Positions 6,845-14,862 of a DNA stretch of 23,098 nt are shown here, piece after piece. This stretch comes from Bacillota bacterium (GTDB lineage: Bacteria; Bacillota; Clostridia; Acetivibrionales; DSM-1351). Location: the NCBI GenBank assembly GCA_023416275.1, contig JAEZIB010000028.1, forward strand, positions 1 to 23,098. Direction: 5' to 3'. The translations under genes were made by a program, and so were the position numbers. The stretch's first letter is position 1, and each line of letters opens with the position of its first letter. A model generated the notes under the pieces. That model saw only the letters and a program-made list of their open reading frames with translations, was not told the origin of the DNA and ran no database searches.

Positions 6845-6877
6845 ATTTTACATTTTAGAACTTAAACCATCCTTAAA
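6845..6877 (-). promoter_or_regulatory. Promoter with matching 11-bp direct-repeat box (dockerin gene)
   Basis: On the minus strand TTTAAGGATGG is followed directly by TTTAAGTTCT, giving an 11-bp period (CTTAAA at plus 6861-6866 and 6872-6877). Exactly 16 nt from the start of the second repeat stands TAAAAT (6850-6845), a -10-like hexamer, the same spacing as in the VTC promoter. It lies between the dockerin gene and the divergent response-regulator gene at 7182, the obvious candidate to bind it. Confidence 0.6.
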
Positions 6878-6964
6878 ATTTTAAAGTTCAGAATAATTTA
6901 ACAATTTACATTATTGACATATTATTTTAGATATAACATTATATATATTAAGTTAATTACTATA

Positions 6965-7165
6965 GGACGATAGTTTGGGTTTGAAGGCTAATCCTTCCAA
7001 TACAGTCAAAAAACCACTTGCGGTTTTTTGTTGCTCGAAAAAGCATCATGTTCGTGCAAATTTGTTTTTCGAGCTAGTCATAAAATAAATTTAAACCTAA
7101 ACTGCGTTAAATGCATAATTCGTCTAAAAGGTGAAGGCTTGAATTGTAATTAACTTTAGTCATAG
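6965..7165 (+). repeat. Dispersed composite repeat, copy 1 (longest)
   Basis: Bounded by GGACGATAGTTTGGGTTTGA (6965-6984) and an inverted match, TTTAAACCTAAACTGCG (7090-7106), then a conserved right flank to about 7165. Inside are a hairpin AAAAAACC-(6)-GGTTTTTT (7008-7029), which could terminate transcripts in both directions, and a 10-bp inverted repeat GCTCGAAAAA/TTTTTCGAGC (7033-7042 with 7065-7074). The inner and right parts match 9287-9420; the outer arms match 7922-8013. It fills most of the 383-nt space between the dockerin and response-regulator starts, ending 16 nt before the latter's ATG. Confidence 0.7.
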
Positions 7166-7181
7166 AAATGAGGATTTTATT

Positions 7182-7856
7182 ATGAATATTCTGCTTGTTG
7201 AAGACAGAATTCCTTTAACTGATTCACTGTTAAGCATACTAAAAAAGAATAATCACTCTGTAGACCGTACCGATAATATCGGAGATGGCTTATACCTTGC
7301 TTTGCTCGGTGCTTACGATATTATGGTAATGGATACTTTAGACCGTACAGTGGAAGGAATTACTCTCCTAAAAAGCATAAGGAAAAGTGGATTAACACTG
7401 CCTGTAATTCTACTTTCTTCTCAAAGTGAAATATCCTACAAAGTAATGGGACTTGATAGCGGAGCTGACGACTACCTAGTTAAACCCTTTTCTCTAGACG
7501 AGTTATTAGCAAGAATCAGAGCTTTAGGGAGGAGAAAAAATACAATACTGCTAAACAGCACCCTTAGTTTTGGCGATATCACTCTAGATACCAATAGTTT
7601 AAAATTATCAACAGATAAAGATGAAACTACTCTAACCTGCCGTGAAAGTAAGCTTTTAGAATTTTTAATTATTCGAAAGTGCATGATTACTTCAAAAGAC
7701 ATAATAATAGAGAAAATTTGGGGATTTGACTCCGAAGCACAAGCAAATCATGTAGAAGTATATATTTCTTTTTTGAGGAAAAAATTAACCTACCTAAATT
7801 CAAAAGTAATAATAAATACTATTCGTGGATTAGGTTACAAGCTTGATATTACATAA
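7182..7856 (+). CDS. Orphan OmpR/PhoB-family response regulator
   Basis: 224 residues, normal for the family. Receiver domain 1-117: acidic pair E7-D8, phospho-acceptor D51 (MVMD), Ser79/80 in the switch position, and K101 in LVKPF. DNA-binding winged helix about 127-222, with TCRESKLLEFL, the recognition-helix region NHVEVYISFLRKKL and the closing wing TIRGLGYKL. The residues after D51 (TLDRTVEG) depart from the usual DLMLPGMDG. No histidine kinase is next to it. Start ATG 7182 has GAGG 8 nt upstream. It is divergent from the dockerin gene, and both the dockerin and VTC promoters carry a tandem 11-bp repeat of the kind OmpR-family dimers bind. It is therefore the likely regulator of that locus; this link is inference. 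Confidence 0.93.
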   Translation: MNILLVEDRIPLTDSLLSILKKNNHSVDRTDNIGDGLYLALLGAYDIMVMDTLDRTVEGITLLKSIRKSGLTLPVILLSSQSEISYKVMGLDSGADDYLVKPFSLDELLARIRALGRRKNTILLNSTLSFGDITLDTNSLKLSTDKDETTLTCRESKLLEFLIIRKCMITSKDIIIEKIWGFDSEAQANHVEVYISFLRKKLTYLNSKVIINTIRGLGYKLDIT

Positions 7857-7921
7857 AGATAAAAGAACAAAGCTAATATATTTTCAAGTCAATTACTATC
7901 GACCAAATATCCGATGATATC

Positions 7922-8013
7922 GGACGATAGTTTAGGTTTGATGCTGAAGCCTCCTAGAAGTCACAAACCAAATTCAAACCCAAACTACATTCAAAAACAT
8001 AATTCACCTAAAA
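7922..8013 (+). repeat. Dispersed composite repeat, copy 2 (short form)
   Basis: GGACGATAGTTTAGGTTTGA (7922-7941) and TTCAAACCCAAACTACATTC (7973-7992) match the two outer arms of the 6965-7165 copy, but the roughly 80-nt interior is missing. It fills the space between the convergent response-regulator and M24 peptidase genes. Immediately left, ATATCCGATGATATCGG is a short palindrome. It may form the hairpin ending one or both transcripts, though no T tract is obvious. Confidence 0.65.
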
Positions 8014-8025
8014 ATATGCCGTTAA

Positions 8026-9231
8026 TTAAACAACAATAATATCCTTTTCACCGCCGGTTATACATTTTCCACCATTAGGTGTAACTATATATGTATCTTC
8101 AACTCCAACCATTCCAACTCCAGCTATGCCCTTTTTGGGTTCCAGCGCTATAACCATATTTTCTTGAAGCGGACTGTTAAAGCCGTTTGCAATTACCGGC
8201 GGCTCATCAACATGAAGCCCGATGCCATGTCCCAAGAACTTTGCCCTTCTGTGCCCAAAACCCATAAAATTTATTAAAAAATCAGAGTCTAAATTCTCCA
8301 TTATGCTCTTATAAATCTCAGACGGTATGTTACCTGGTTTTAAAAGCTGTGCAGTTCTTTTCTCTACCTCAATGCATTTGCGATGAGCCTCAATTACTTT
8401 TTCTGATGGGGTGTCTCCAAACATATATATTTGCGTCCTATCACTATGGTATCCATACATTCCAAATCCGATATCTATAAATACCAGATCACCTTTTTTA
8501 AGAACTCTGTCTCTGCTTCCAATTATAGGAACTGCGGGGCACATCCCACTCATTCCACCAGGGCCATCAAAGTTGGTATCAGCTAAGGAATTTTCACCAA
8601 ACCCTATTTGTCCTGCAATCATCTCTGTCTGATATCTAAAGAAACGAGTTACTCCATGATAGCCCATATTTAGCATTTTACTATACATTTCTGCTGTAAG
8701 CTCCAGTTCACTCATTCCCTCTCTTAATATACTGGGAACTACTTCATCTAGTAAAACTTTATGCAGTCTGCCTGCTTCTTGCATCCAATAAAGCTCATAT
8801 TTACTTTTAACTGCACGAACTTCAAAAATAATATCATCAACTGAATGAATATTTATTATATTAAAATGCTTTTTAAGTCTTTCAAAAACGCCTATCGTTA
8901 AGGTTTCAGTCTCAATAAATGTTTCGCCAAGTTCATTTCCAACTACTTGTGCAGCATCTCTGTAACTTTCCATCGGATATATATCACATAACTGCGATTC
9001 TACTAAGGGGGATTCTTCCCTTGCTCTAATGGGACTTCTTCTTACAAAAAACTGTGCAGTTCCATTCTTTTTAATTACTAATAAACCATCTTGCATAGTT
9101 CCAGTGAAGTAATACTGATTAACACGACTTATTATCAGTGCAGTATCCCATTCTGGATTTCTTTTGGATATAGCTGTGCAAAGCTTTGCAATTCTTGTTT
9201 CAAGTTCAAGTTTTGTTACTTTTGTTTCCAT
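8026..9231 (-). CDS. M24-family metallopeptidase (Xaa-Pro aminopeptidase-like)
   Basis: 401 residues from ATG 9231-9229, which has GGAGA upstream (spacing about 11); an in-frame ATG at 9249 would add six residues but has no ribosome-binding site. Residues about 10-140 form the N-terminal creatinase-type domain and 150-395 the pita-bread catalytic domain. The five metal ligands are visible: D253 (VFIDIG), D264 (YHSDRTQ), H335 (GHGIGLHVDEP), E364 (ALEPKK) and E378 (VGVEDT). The family removes N-terminal residues, typically before proline, using two metal ions; no signal peptide, so cytoplasmic. Some M24 relatives act on creatine or other small molecules, so the substrate is not certain. It stands alone, flanked on both sides by dispersed repeats. 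Confidence 0.9.
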   Translation of the reverse strand: METKVTKLELETRIAKLCTAISKRNPEWDTALIISRVNQYYFTGTMQDGLLVIKKNGTAQFFVRRSPIRAREESPLVESQLCDIYPMESYRDAAQVVGNELGETFIETETLTIGVFERLKKHFNIINIHSVDDIIFEVRAVKSKYELYWMQEAGRLHKVLLDEVVPSILREGMSELELTAEMYSKMLNMGYHGVTRFFRYQTEMIAGQIGFGENSLADTNFDGPGGMSGMCPAVPIIGSRDRVLKKGDLVFIDIGFGMYGYHSDRTQIYMFGDTPSEKVIEAHRKCIEVEKRTAQLLKPGNIPSEIYKSIMENLDSDFLINFMGFGHRRAKFLGHGIGLHVDEPPVIANGFNSPLQENMVIALEPKKGIAGVGMVGVEDTYIVTPNGGKCITGGEKDIIVV

Positions 9232-9286
9232 TGTAAAATTTATCTCCATTCGGTGTTTTTAATATATACATATTTAAATATACCAA

Positions 9287-9420
9287 GCCCGAAAATTCAT
9301 CATGTTAATACAAAGTTGTTTTTTCTATCCTTGAATTCATAAAACAATTCAAACCCAAACTGCGTTAATAGCATAATTCGCATAAACGCGTGAAGGCTTT
9401 GAACCGTAACTGACTTTGGT
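9287..9420 (+). repeat. Dispersed composite repeat, copy 3
   Basis: The stretch from GCCCGAAAA (9287) through CATCATGTT, TTCAAACCCAAACTGCG (9348-9364), GCATAATTCG and TGAAGGCTTTGAA follows the interior and right half of the 6965-7165 copy almost base for base, with scattered changes; the left outer arm is absent. It occupies the middle of the 313-nt space between the M24 and transglutaminase-like genes; nothing else was recognised there. Confidence 0.7.
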
Positions 9421-9544
9421 AAGCTTATTGCATATTAATATTAGCATAAACAGTTATTGTTTAGCAAAATATATATTATTTTTGTTGAGTCATAGAATTA
9501 GAAATTGAGTTAGATAATCTTTATTTAGATAAAAGTCTAGTATT

Positions 9545-10750
9545 CTACCATTCACCTTGCACTTTGCCACTTTTATGATCAAGGGAAAAATTCGCTGCAT
9601 CAAAATAATCTACACCACTCACACCAAATGTAGTATCAACATTTACCCATCTGTTTTGTTCTTGGAAATAAAATTGATTCCAAGCATGGTCTCCCCATAA
9701 CATTCCACTATAACCTAGACCGGTAACCAAATTAACTTTTATGCCATTGGCTTTGCACATTGATATAAATAAACTGGCATAATCAAAGCATATCCCTTTT
9801 CTGGTTTGGTAGCATATTATCGTTCCCGACTTAGTATTGCGAGTATCTTTAGCAATTTTATTGGATTTATCATAATCATAAGTTATATTTTTTGTTATCC
9901 AATCATATATTTTTTTACACTTATCATATTCGTTTTTTTCATTTTTTGCCAAATCAACTGCCAGTTTATCAATCTCAGGTGTAGACTGTATAGCATCGTC
10001 AAGTGTAACCCCATTATAGTATTGAATAACCTTAATGTTGTAATTATCAAGAGTTTCCCTAATATTTTCAGCTATATTTGCATTATACTCTTCGTTTTTA
10101 CCAAGGCTGTTAAAGCTATCATTAAGTATAACTGGTATTTTTTTTGCAATATCAGAATCAATAACCGGCTTCAGAGCTGTGTCATAAACCTTGTTCAAAA
10201 CTCTGGATTCATCAATGTATTTGGAAAAACCAGGAATGGTAAAATAATATGAAAAAAAGTAAAAAATAAAGCTAATAAGTATTAGTGTTACAAGTGCTTT
10301 AGGGATACTAATTAAAAATGATATTGTTCTTCTAAAAAATGGACTTAGCGAGTTTATTACCCTATATAATTGGTACGATAGACTTTCAAAAACTAGTGTA
10401 TATATCGGATATGTTATAAGTCTTATAACAATGACAACTATTATCAGAATAATAAAGGCAATACAAAGATACGTATATACGTTATTTGCCACTAAACTTG
10501 CTTTTACTGAATCTGGCAGCAAATCATATATATAAATAAACACTTCATTATTTTTGTCAAAAAGTATACCTTTTGTAAGCAGCAATGCAATTATAAATGC
10601 TACAATAAACTCAAAACAATTTACTATCGAATAAAATCCGTTTGCAATTCTCTCGTGATTTATTGAAATAAATAGCGAGCTAACAAGTATAATAATTACA
10701 GGGACTAACAATATGATGCTAACTGGGTTAAATTCTGGGCTTATCAACAT
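9545..10750 (-). CDS. Membrane-anchored transglutaminase-like protein
   Basis: 401 residues from ATG 10750-10748; a GTG two codons upstream is also possible, but AAGG fits the ATG better. The N-terminal half has about five hydrophobic segments (9-30, 41-61, 90-117, 144-170), with an arrangement reminiscent of CvpA-like membrane regions. After a linker rich in Asp/Asn/Lys comes a transglutaminase-like domain (about 265-380) with the Cys-His-Asp triad: C321 (RKGICFDYASLF), H355 (WGDHAWNQ) and D372 (WVNVDTTF). Such domains act as cysteine proteases or amide-bond transferases; here the catalytic part probably faces the cell surface. The fusion suggests a role at the envelope, substrate unknown. 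Monocistronic, convergent with nothing, divergent from glnN. Confidence 0.85.
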   Translation of the reverse strand: MLISPEFNPVSIILLVPVIIILVSSLFISINHERIANGFYSIVNCFEFIVAFIIALLLTKGILFDKNNEVFIYIYDLLPDSVKASLVANNVYTYLCIAFIILIIVVIVIRLITYPIYTLVFESLSYQLYRVINSLSPFFRRTISFLISIPKALVTLILISFIFYFFSYYFTIPGFSKYIDESRVLNKVYDTALKPVIDSDIAKKIPVILNDSFNSLGKNEEYNANIAENIRETLDNYNIKVIQYYNGVTLDDAIQSTPEIDKLAVDLAKNEKNEYDKCKKIYDWITKNITYDYDKSNKIAKDTRNTKSGTIICYQTRKGICFDYASLFISMCKANGIKVNLVTGLGYSGMLWGDHAWNQFYFQEQNRWVNVDTTFGVSGVDYFDAANFSLDHKSGKVQGEW

Positions 10751-10888
10751 ATTCACCTTAATTAATATTGCACAATGTTTTATTGAATCTTTACATTAAT
10801 ATTGTAATTATAGCACAAATAATATATATTATTAATTTCCCTAGATATTTTCTCTTGCAATTATTATGAAAAAATTGTATCTTTTATA

Positions 10889-10914
10889 AATAAGTACTTA
10901 TATATATACTTATT
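10889..10914. promoter_or_regulatory. Inverted repeat in the glnN upstream region
   Basis: AATAAGTA (10889-10896) and TACTTATT (10907-10914) form an 8-bp inverted repeat with a 10-nt spacer, about 80 nt before the glnN start and 140 nt before the divergent gene. It could be an operator for glnN, but the region is extremely AT-rich and chance palindromes are expected. Confidence 0.3.
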
Positions 10915-10992
10915 ATATATAGGTTAATTAATTGATACTTTAGCAACTAACAAATATAATTAGTTATTTAATATTTTAATGAGGTGGAATAT

Positions 10993-13086
10993 ATGAGTCG
11001 ATTAAGTGAAATATTTGGTTCAAATGTATTTAATGATGCAATTATGAGAGAACGTCTTCCTAAAGCTACATATAAAGCATTGAGGAAAACAATTGATGAT
11101 GGTCTTCCTTTGAATTATGAAATAGCTGAAATTGTAGCAAGCTGTATGAAAGATTGGGCTATTGAGAAGGGAGCAACTCACTTTACTCATTGGTTTCAGC
11201 CAATGACAGGAATCACAGCAGAAAAGCACGATTCCTTCATTAATCCTACCTCCGACGGTAAGGTTATTTTAGAGTTTTCAGGAAAAGAATTAATTAAGGG
11301 TGAAGCTGATGGTTCTTCTTTTCCATCTGGAGGCCTTAGAGCAACCTTTGAAGCCAGAGGTTATACTGCATGGGATTGTACTTCTCCTGCTTTCATAAAA
11401 AGCAATACTCTCTATATTCCAACTGCATTCTGTTCCTATAATGGAGATACTTTGGATAAAAAGACACCTTTGCTAAGGTCTATGGAATGTATATCGGAAA
11501 AAGCTCTTAAAGTTCTTCGTCTATTTGGAAATACTACCCCTACAAAGGTAGTTGCTACAGTTGGTCCAGAACAGGAGTATTTTCTAATTGACAAAAAAAT
11601 GTATGATCAGAGAAAAGATTTAATATTTACAGGCCGTACTCTATTTGGTGCAATGGCTCCAAAGGGACAGGAAATGGACGATCATTACTACGGAAGTATT
11701 AAGCCAAGAATATCAGCTTTTATGAAGGATTTGGATGATGAACTCTGGAAGCTTGGTATATCGGCTAAAACCGAGCATAATGAAGTTGCTCCTGCTCAGC
11801 ATGAGCTTGCACCTATATTTACTACTGCTAATATTGCAACTGACCACAATCAGCTTACAATGGAGCTAATGAAGACAACTGCCTTAAAGCATGGTTTGGT
11901 CTGTTTACTTCACGAAAAACCATTTGCAGGCGTTAACGGTTCTGGAAAACACAATAACTGGTCACTCTCAACAAATGATGGTCAAAATCTTCTAGAGCCT
12001 GGTAAAACACCACATGAAAACGCGCAATTCCTTATTTTTCTGTGTGCAGTAATTAAAGCTGTAGACGAGTATGCAGACTTATTGAGGTTAGCTGGTGCAA
12101 ACCCTGGAAATGATCATCGTTTAGGTGCAAATGAAGCACCTCCTGCAATAATTTCTATATTCCTTGGTGATGAACTAACTTCAATACTTGAGCATATTGC
12201 TTGTGGCGAAGATTGCACATCAAGTGTTTTCGATAAATTAAAGGTTGGTGTTACAACTTTACCAGCTTTTCGTCAGGATTCAACTGATAGAAACAGAACC
12301 TCACCATTTGCCTTTACCGGAAACAAATTTGAATTCAGAATGGTTGGCTCATCAGCCTCAATTGCTTCACCAAATTTCTTCTTGAATACTATAATTTCTG
12401 AAGTTTTGGAGCAATTTGCAGACAGATTAGAAAACACTAAAGATTTTAATACAGAGGTAAACGCAATTATAAAGGATGTATATGAGAAGAATGGAAAAGT
12501 AATTTTCAATGGTAACGGTTATTCAGATGATTGGATTGCAGAAGCTGAAAAAAGAGGACTTCCAAACCTCAAGAGCTATGTAGACGCAATCACAAGCCTC
12601 CAAGTAGAAAAAAATATGGTTGTTATGGAAAAGCACAAGGTTTTCAATCGTAATGAAATGAATTCACGTTATGAAATATCACTTGAGAAGTATATAAAAA
12701 CAATTAATATTGAAGCCTTAACAATGCTCGAAATGTCTAAACGACAGATACTTCCTGCCGTTATCAATTTTTCTGCCGATGTTGCAAACTCTATAAATCA
12801 AATTAAGAGTTGCGGCGTAGACGCTGATATTACAGCAAATGTTGAGTTACTAAAAGAGATTACCACTTTAACTTGCCAACTTAAAAAAGATATATCAGAT
12901 CTTGAAGATAAGTTAAGTAAAGCTCATGAAACACATGAAAGTTCTTATGCACAAGCAGTATATTATAAGGATGTTGTGTTTACCCAGATGAGTAATTTAA
13001 GAGCTACAGCTGACAAGCTTGAAAGTATAGTTGATTCTAAGATATGGCCATTCCCAACCTATGCAGACATTTTGTTTAATGTATAA
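10993..13086 (+). CDS. glnN: Glutamine synthetase type III
   Basis: 697 residues, the size of GSIII rather than GSI (about 450). ATG 10993 is chosen because GAGGTGG stands 5 nt upstream; the GTG three codons before overlaps that site. It makes glutamine from glutamate, ammonia and ATP in the cytoplasm and forms a dodecamer. Signature blocks: the GSIII N-terminal region with HWFQPMTG (about 66-73) and EADGSSFPSGGLR (about 104-116), VGPEQEYFLID (about 190-200, metal-binding Glu), ISAKTEHNEVAPAQHELAP (about 258-276), GVNGSGKHNNWS (about 318-329), ANPGNDHRLGANEAPPA, and FAFTGNKFEFRMVGSS (about 440-455). The C-terminal 140 residues are helical. No GlnR-type or other nitrogen operator was recognised. 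It is transcribed alone and ends at a strong hairpin. Confidence 0.97.
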   Translation: MSRLSEIFGSNVFNDAIMRERLPKATYKALRKTIDDGLPLNYEIAEIVASCMKDWAIEKGATHFTHWFQPMTGITAEKHDSFINPTSDGKVILEFSGKELIKGEADGSSFPSGGLRATFEARGYTAWDCTSPAFIKSNTLYIPTAFCSYNGDTLDKKTPLLRSMECISEKALKVLRLFGNTTPTKVVATVGPEQEYFLIDKKMYDQRKDLIFTGRTLFGAMAPKGQEMDDHYYGSIKPRISAFMKDLDDELWKLGISAKTEHNEVAPAQHELAPIFTTANIATDHNQLTMELMKTTALKHGLVCLLHEKPFAGVNGSGKHNNWSLSTNDGQNLLEPGKTPHENAQFLIFLCAVIKAVDEYADLLRLAGANPGNDHRLGANEAPPAIISIFLGDELTSILEHIACGEDCTSSVFDKLKVGVTTLPAFRQDSTDRNRTSPFAFTGNKFEFRMVGSSASIASPNFFLNTIISEVLEQFADRLENTKDFNTEVNAIIKDVYEKNGKVIFNGNGYSDDWIAEAEKRGLPNLKSYVDAITSLQVEKNMVVMEKHKVFNRNEMNSRYEISLEKYIKTINIEALTMLEMSKRQILPAVINFSADVANSINQIKSCGVDADITANVELLKEITTLTCQLKKDISDLEDKLSKAHETHESSYAQAVYYKDVVFTQMSNLRATADKLESIVDSKIWPFPTYADILFNV

Positions 13087-13153
13087 AATGGCAGTAGGTA
13101 AATAAAAATAAACAAGGTAAACCTTTATAAAAATACAATTAGTTATTCTTAAA

Positions 13154-13204
13154 AAGTGCACCTCCAAATGTTAGTTATTATTGTCTAACATTTGGGGTGC
13201 ACTT
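13154..13204. terminator. Strong bidirectional terminator between glnN and the M20 gene
   Basis: A 20-bp stem with one bulged base (left arm 13154-13174, starting AAGTGCACC; right arm 13185-13204, ending GGTGCACTT) and a 10-nt loop. The minus-strand reading ends in TTTTT, the plus-strand reading in a looser T/A-rich tail. It sits 67 nt after glnN and about 150 nt after the convergent M20 gene. Confidence 0.85.
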
Positions 13205-13274
13205 CTATATTTTAATGGTTTCTTTTTATATTGAAAGATATTCTGTCAGTTATAATACTTGTTTTGGAAGCAAC

Positions 13275-13336
13275 GCCAGGGATTTAATCTGTACTCCTAC
13301 AAATCTCTTACTTAAAAGCGTACAATTATTCCTGGC
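13275..13336. other. Nested palindromic element of unknown function
   Basis: GCCAGG (13275-13280) pairs with CCTGGC (13331-13336), and inside it TGTAC (13290-13294) pairs with GTACA (13320-13324). It lies 15 nt past the M20 stop. It may be part of that gene's 3' end or a small structured RNA; no known class was recognised. Confidence 0.3.
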
Positions 13337-13351
13337 TAATAATTATGTACT

Positions 13352-14716
13352 CTATAGGCTCTCTAAAAGCAAATAGAAGTATTTAATCAACTTCTTGTAG
13401 CCTTCAACACTAATTCTTTCATTTACTCCATGAACTCTCTCTAAATCCTCAGAATCAATTTCTATTGGGCAAAACCTATATATCTGATTTGCAATTTTCT
13501 GATAATATCGAGAATCTGTGGAACCCACAGTAAGATATGGTGCTGCTATACTTTCAGGGAAAACTGATGCTATAGTCTTACACATTACTTTATACTCACT
13601 TGATGATGTATCGTATATTTTTGAAGGATTAAAACTTACATCATTTACTTTTACTGTTATATCCAGCTTTTTAACTTTTTTTTCAACCCGTTTTTTTACA
13701 TCCTCTATAGTTTCCCCAGGCATTAACCTAAAATTAGCTACGGCTTTAGCCTGCTGAGGAAGTATATTCATCTTGATGCCGCCTTCAACCATCGTAAATG
13801 CAGTGGTCGTTCTGACTAACGCATTGGTTTTTGGTGATTTTATGAGAATTCTTATAATAAGAGGCTTAAATAACCATATATTCGAAAAAATAATATTCTT
13901 TATTAATGGCATTCTAGGAGCAATAGCCTTAAAAAATTCTTTTAAGATGCTGTTTATGTGTGCCTTAAACTGTTTCTTTTCCAATATGTATATAGCCTTT
14001 GCCAATCTTCCAATAGCAGTACTATTAGGAGGCATAGAAGAATGACCTCCATTACTTTCTGTAAAAAGTTCAAGTGTAGTCATACCCTTTTCAGCTATTC
14101 CGATTAAAGCAGCAGGACAACTCATGCCAGCTATAGCATTCTTAATAATAAAGCCGCCTTCATCTAATACCAGAGATAGCTTGATTCCCTTTGCTTGAAG
14201 GTAGGAAGCCATCTGAGCATTTCCTAAATACCCACCTACCTCTTCATCATGTCCAAAGGCCAAATAAATAGTTCTTCTAGGCTTAAAACCCTTCACAATA
14301 AGTTTTTCCACAGCTTCAAGAATTCCCATAAGCTGACTTTTCATATCAAGTGCTCCGCGCCCCCATACATACCCATCTGATATTATGCCTGAAAACGGCT
14401 CAAAACACCACTCATTTTCTGTGTCTTTCTCCACAGGTACTACATCCATATGAGCCATCAGCAAAATAGAGTCATGCTTATTCTCAGTACCCTCCCACTT
14501 AAAGAGAATCCCCAAATCATTAATTGTTTCTTTCGTCAACTCTTTATGAACATAGGGAAAGGATTCTTCAATAAATGTATGAAATTTAAGAAACTCTGAC
14601 TTGTCTACCAAATCCACATTTTCATAAGAGATAGTTTTGTATTGCAGCGCCTGTGATAAACGCAGTACAGAAACATCTGTATTTCTATTTAAATTTTCTT
14701 TCTGTTTATACTCCAT
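13352..14716 (-). CDS. M20-family carboxypeptidase-like peptidase (PM20D1/CPS-like)
   Basis: 454 residues from ATG 14716-14714, which has GAGGGG 9 nt upstream; the frame itself opens 12 codons earlier without such a site. The di-zinc centre of the family is complete: H89 and D91 (MAHMDVVPV), bridging D124 (WGRGALDMKSQ), catalytic E158 with E159 (GHDEEVGG), D185 (LDEGG) and H429 near the C terminus (VHGVNE). The dimerisation/lid domain lies between about 200 and 340, including SNGGHSSMPP. Length and motifs fit the carboxypeptidase S/PM20D1 branch more than the shorter dipeptidases. Cytoplasmic: no signal peptide, although residues about 265-290 are hydrophobic (a stretch in the lid). It probably hydrolyses peptides or N-acyl amino acids. 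Monocistronic. Confidence 0.9.
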   Translation of the reverse strand: MEYKQKENLNRNTDVSVLRLSQALQYKTISYENVDLVDKSEFLKFHTFIEESFPYVHKELTKETINDLGILFKWEGTENKHDSILLMAHMDVVPVEKDTENEWCFEPFSGIISDGYVWGRGALDMKSQLMGILEAVEKLIVKGFKPRRTIYLAFGHDEEVGGYLGNAQMASYLQAKGIKLSLVLDEGGFIIKNAIAGMSCPAALIGIAEKGMTTLELFTESNGGHSSMPPNSTAIGRLAKAIYILEKKQFKAHINSILKEFFKAIAPRMPLIKNIIFSNIWLFKPLIIRILIKSPKTNALVRTTTAFTMVEGGIKMNILPQQAKAVANFRLMPGETIEDVKKRVEKKVKKLDITVKVNDVSFNPSKIYDTSSSEYKVMCKTIASVFPESIAAPYLTVGSTDSRYYQKIANQIYRFCPIEIDSEDLERVHGVNERISVEGYKKLIKYFYLLLESL

Positions 14717-14783
14717 ACATTTATTCCCCTCAAAATTGGTATAGTAATCCATATGACATAGAAAATAAATTAAGATAACTCCA

Positions 14784-14850
14784 TTTTCTCACATATAAAG
14801 TCTATCTGTCTCGGCATCTTATCAATGGTTTGTTCTCAAAATATTATTAC
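14784..14850 (+). repeat. Dispersed 68-bp repeat, copy A
   Basis: Contains TCTCACATATAAAGTCTATC, then CTTATCAATGGTTTGTTCTC and AAAATATTATTAC. It aligns over its whole length with the reverse complements of 16896-16965 and 18144-18212. It lies between the start of the M20 gene and the 3' end of the last ABC permease gene, in opposite orientation to the other two copies. Confidence 0.7.
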
Positions 14851-14862
14851 TACTTTTCACAT

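Noticed and set aside
9091..9342. 83-codon plus-strand frame
   Set aside because: Covers the M24 start in the opposite direction and a dispersed repeat; cysteine/phenylalanine-rich composition typical of antisense frames.
6965..9420. CRISPR array
   Set aside because: Three units at irregular 0.8-1.4 kb spacing with internal differences and genes between; no short regular spacers or cas genes.
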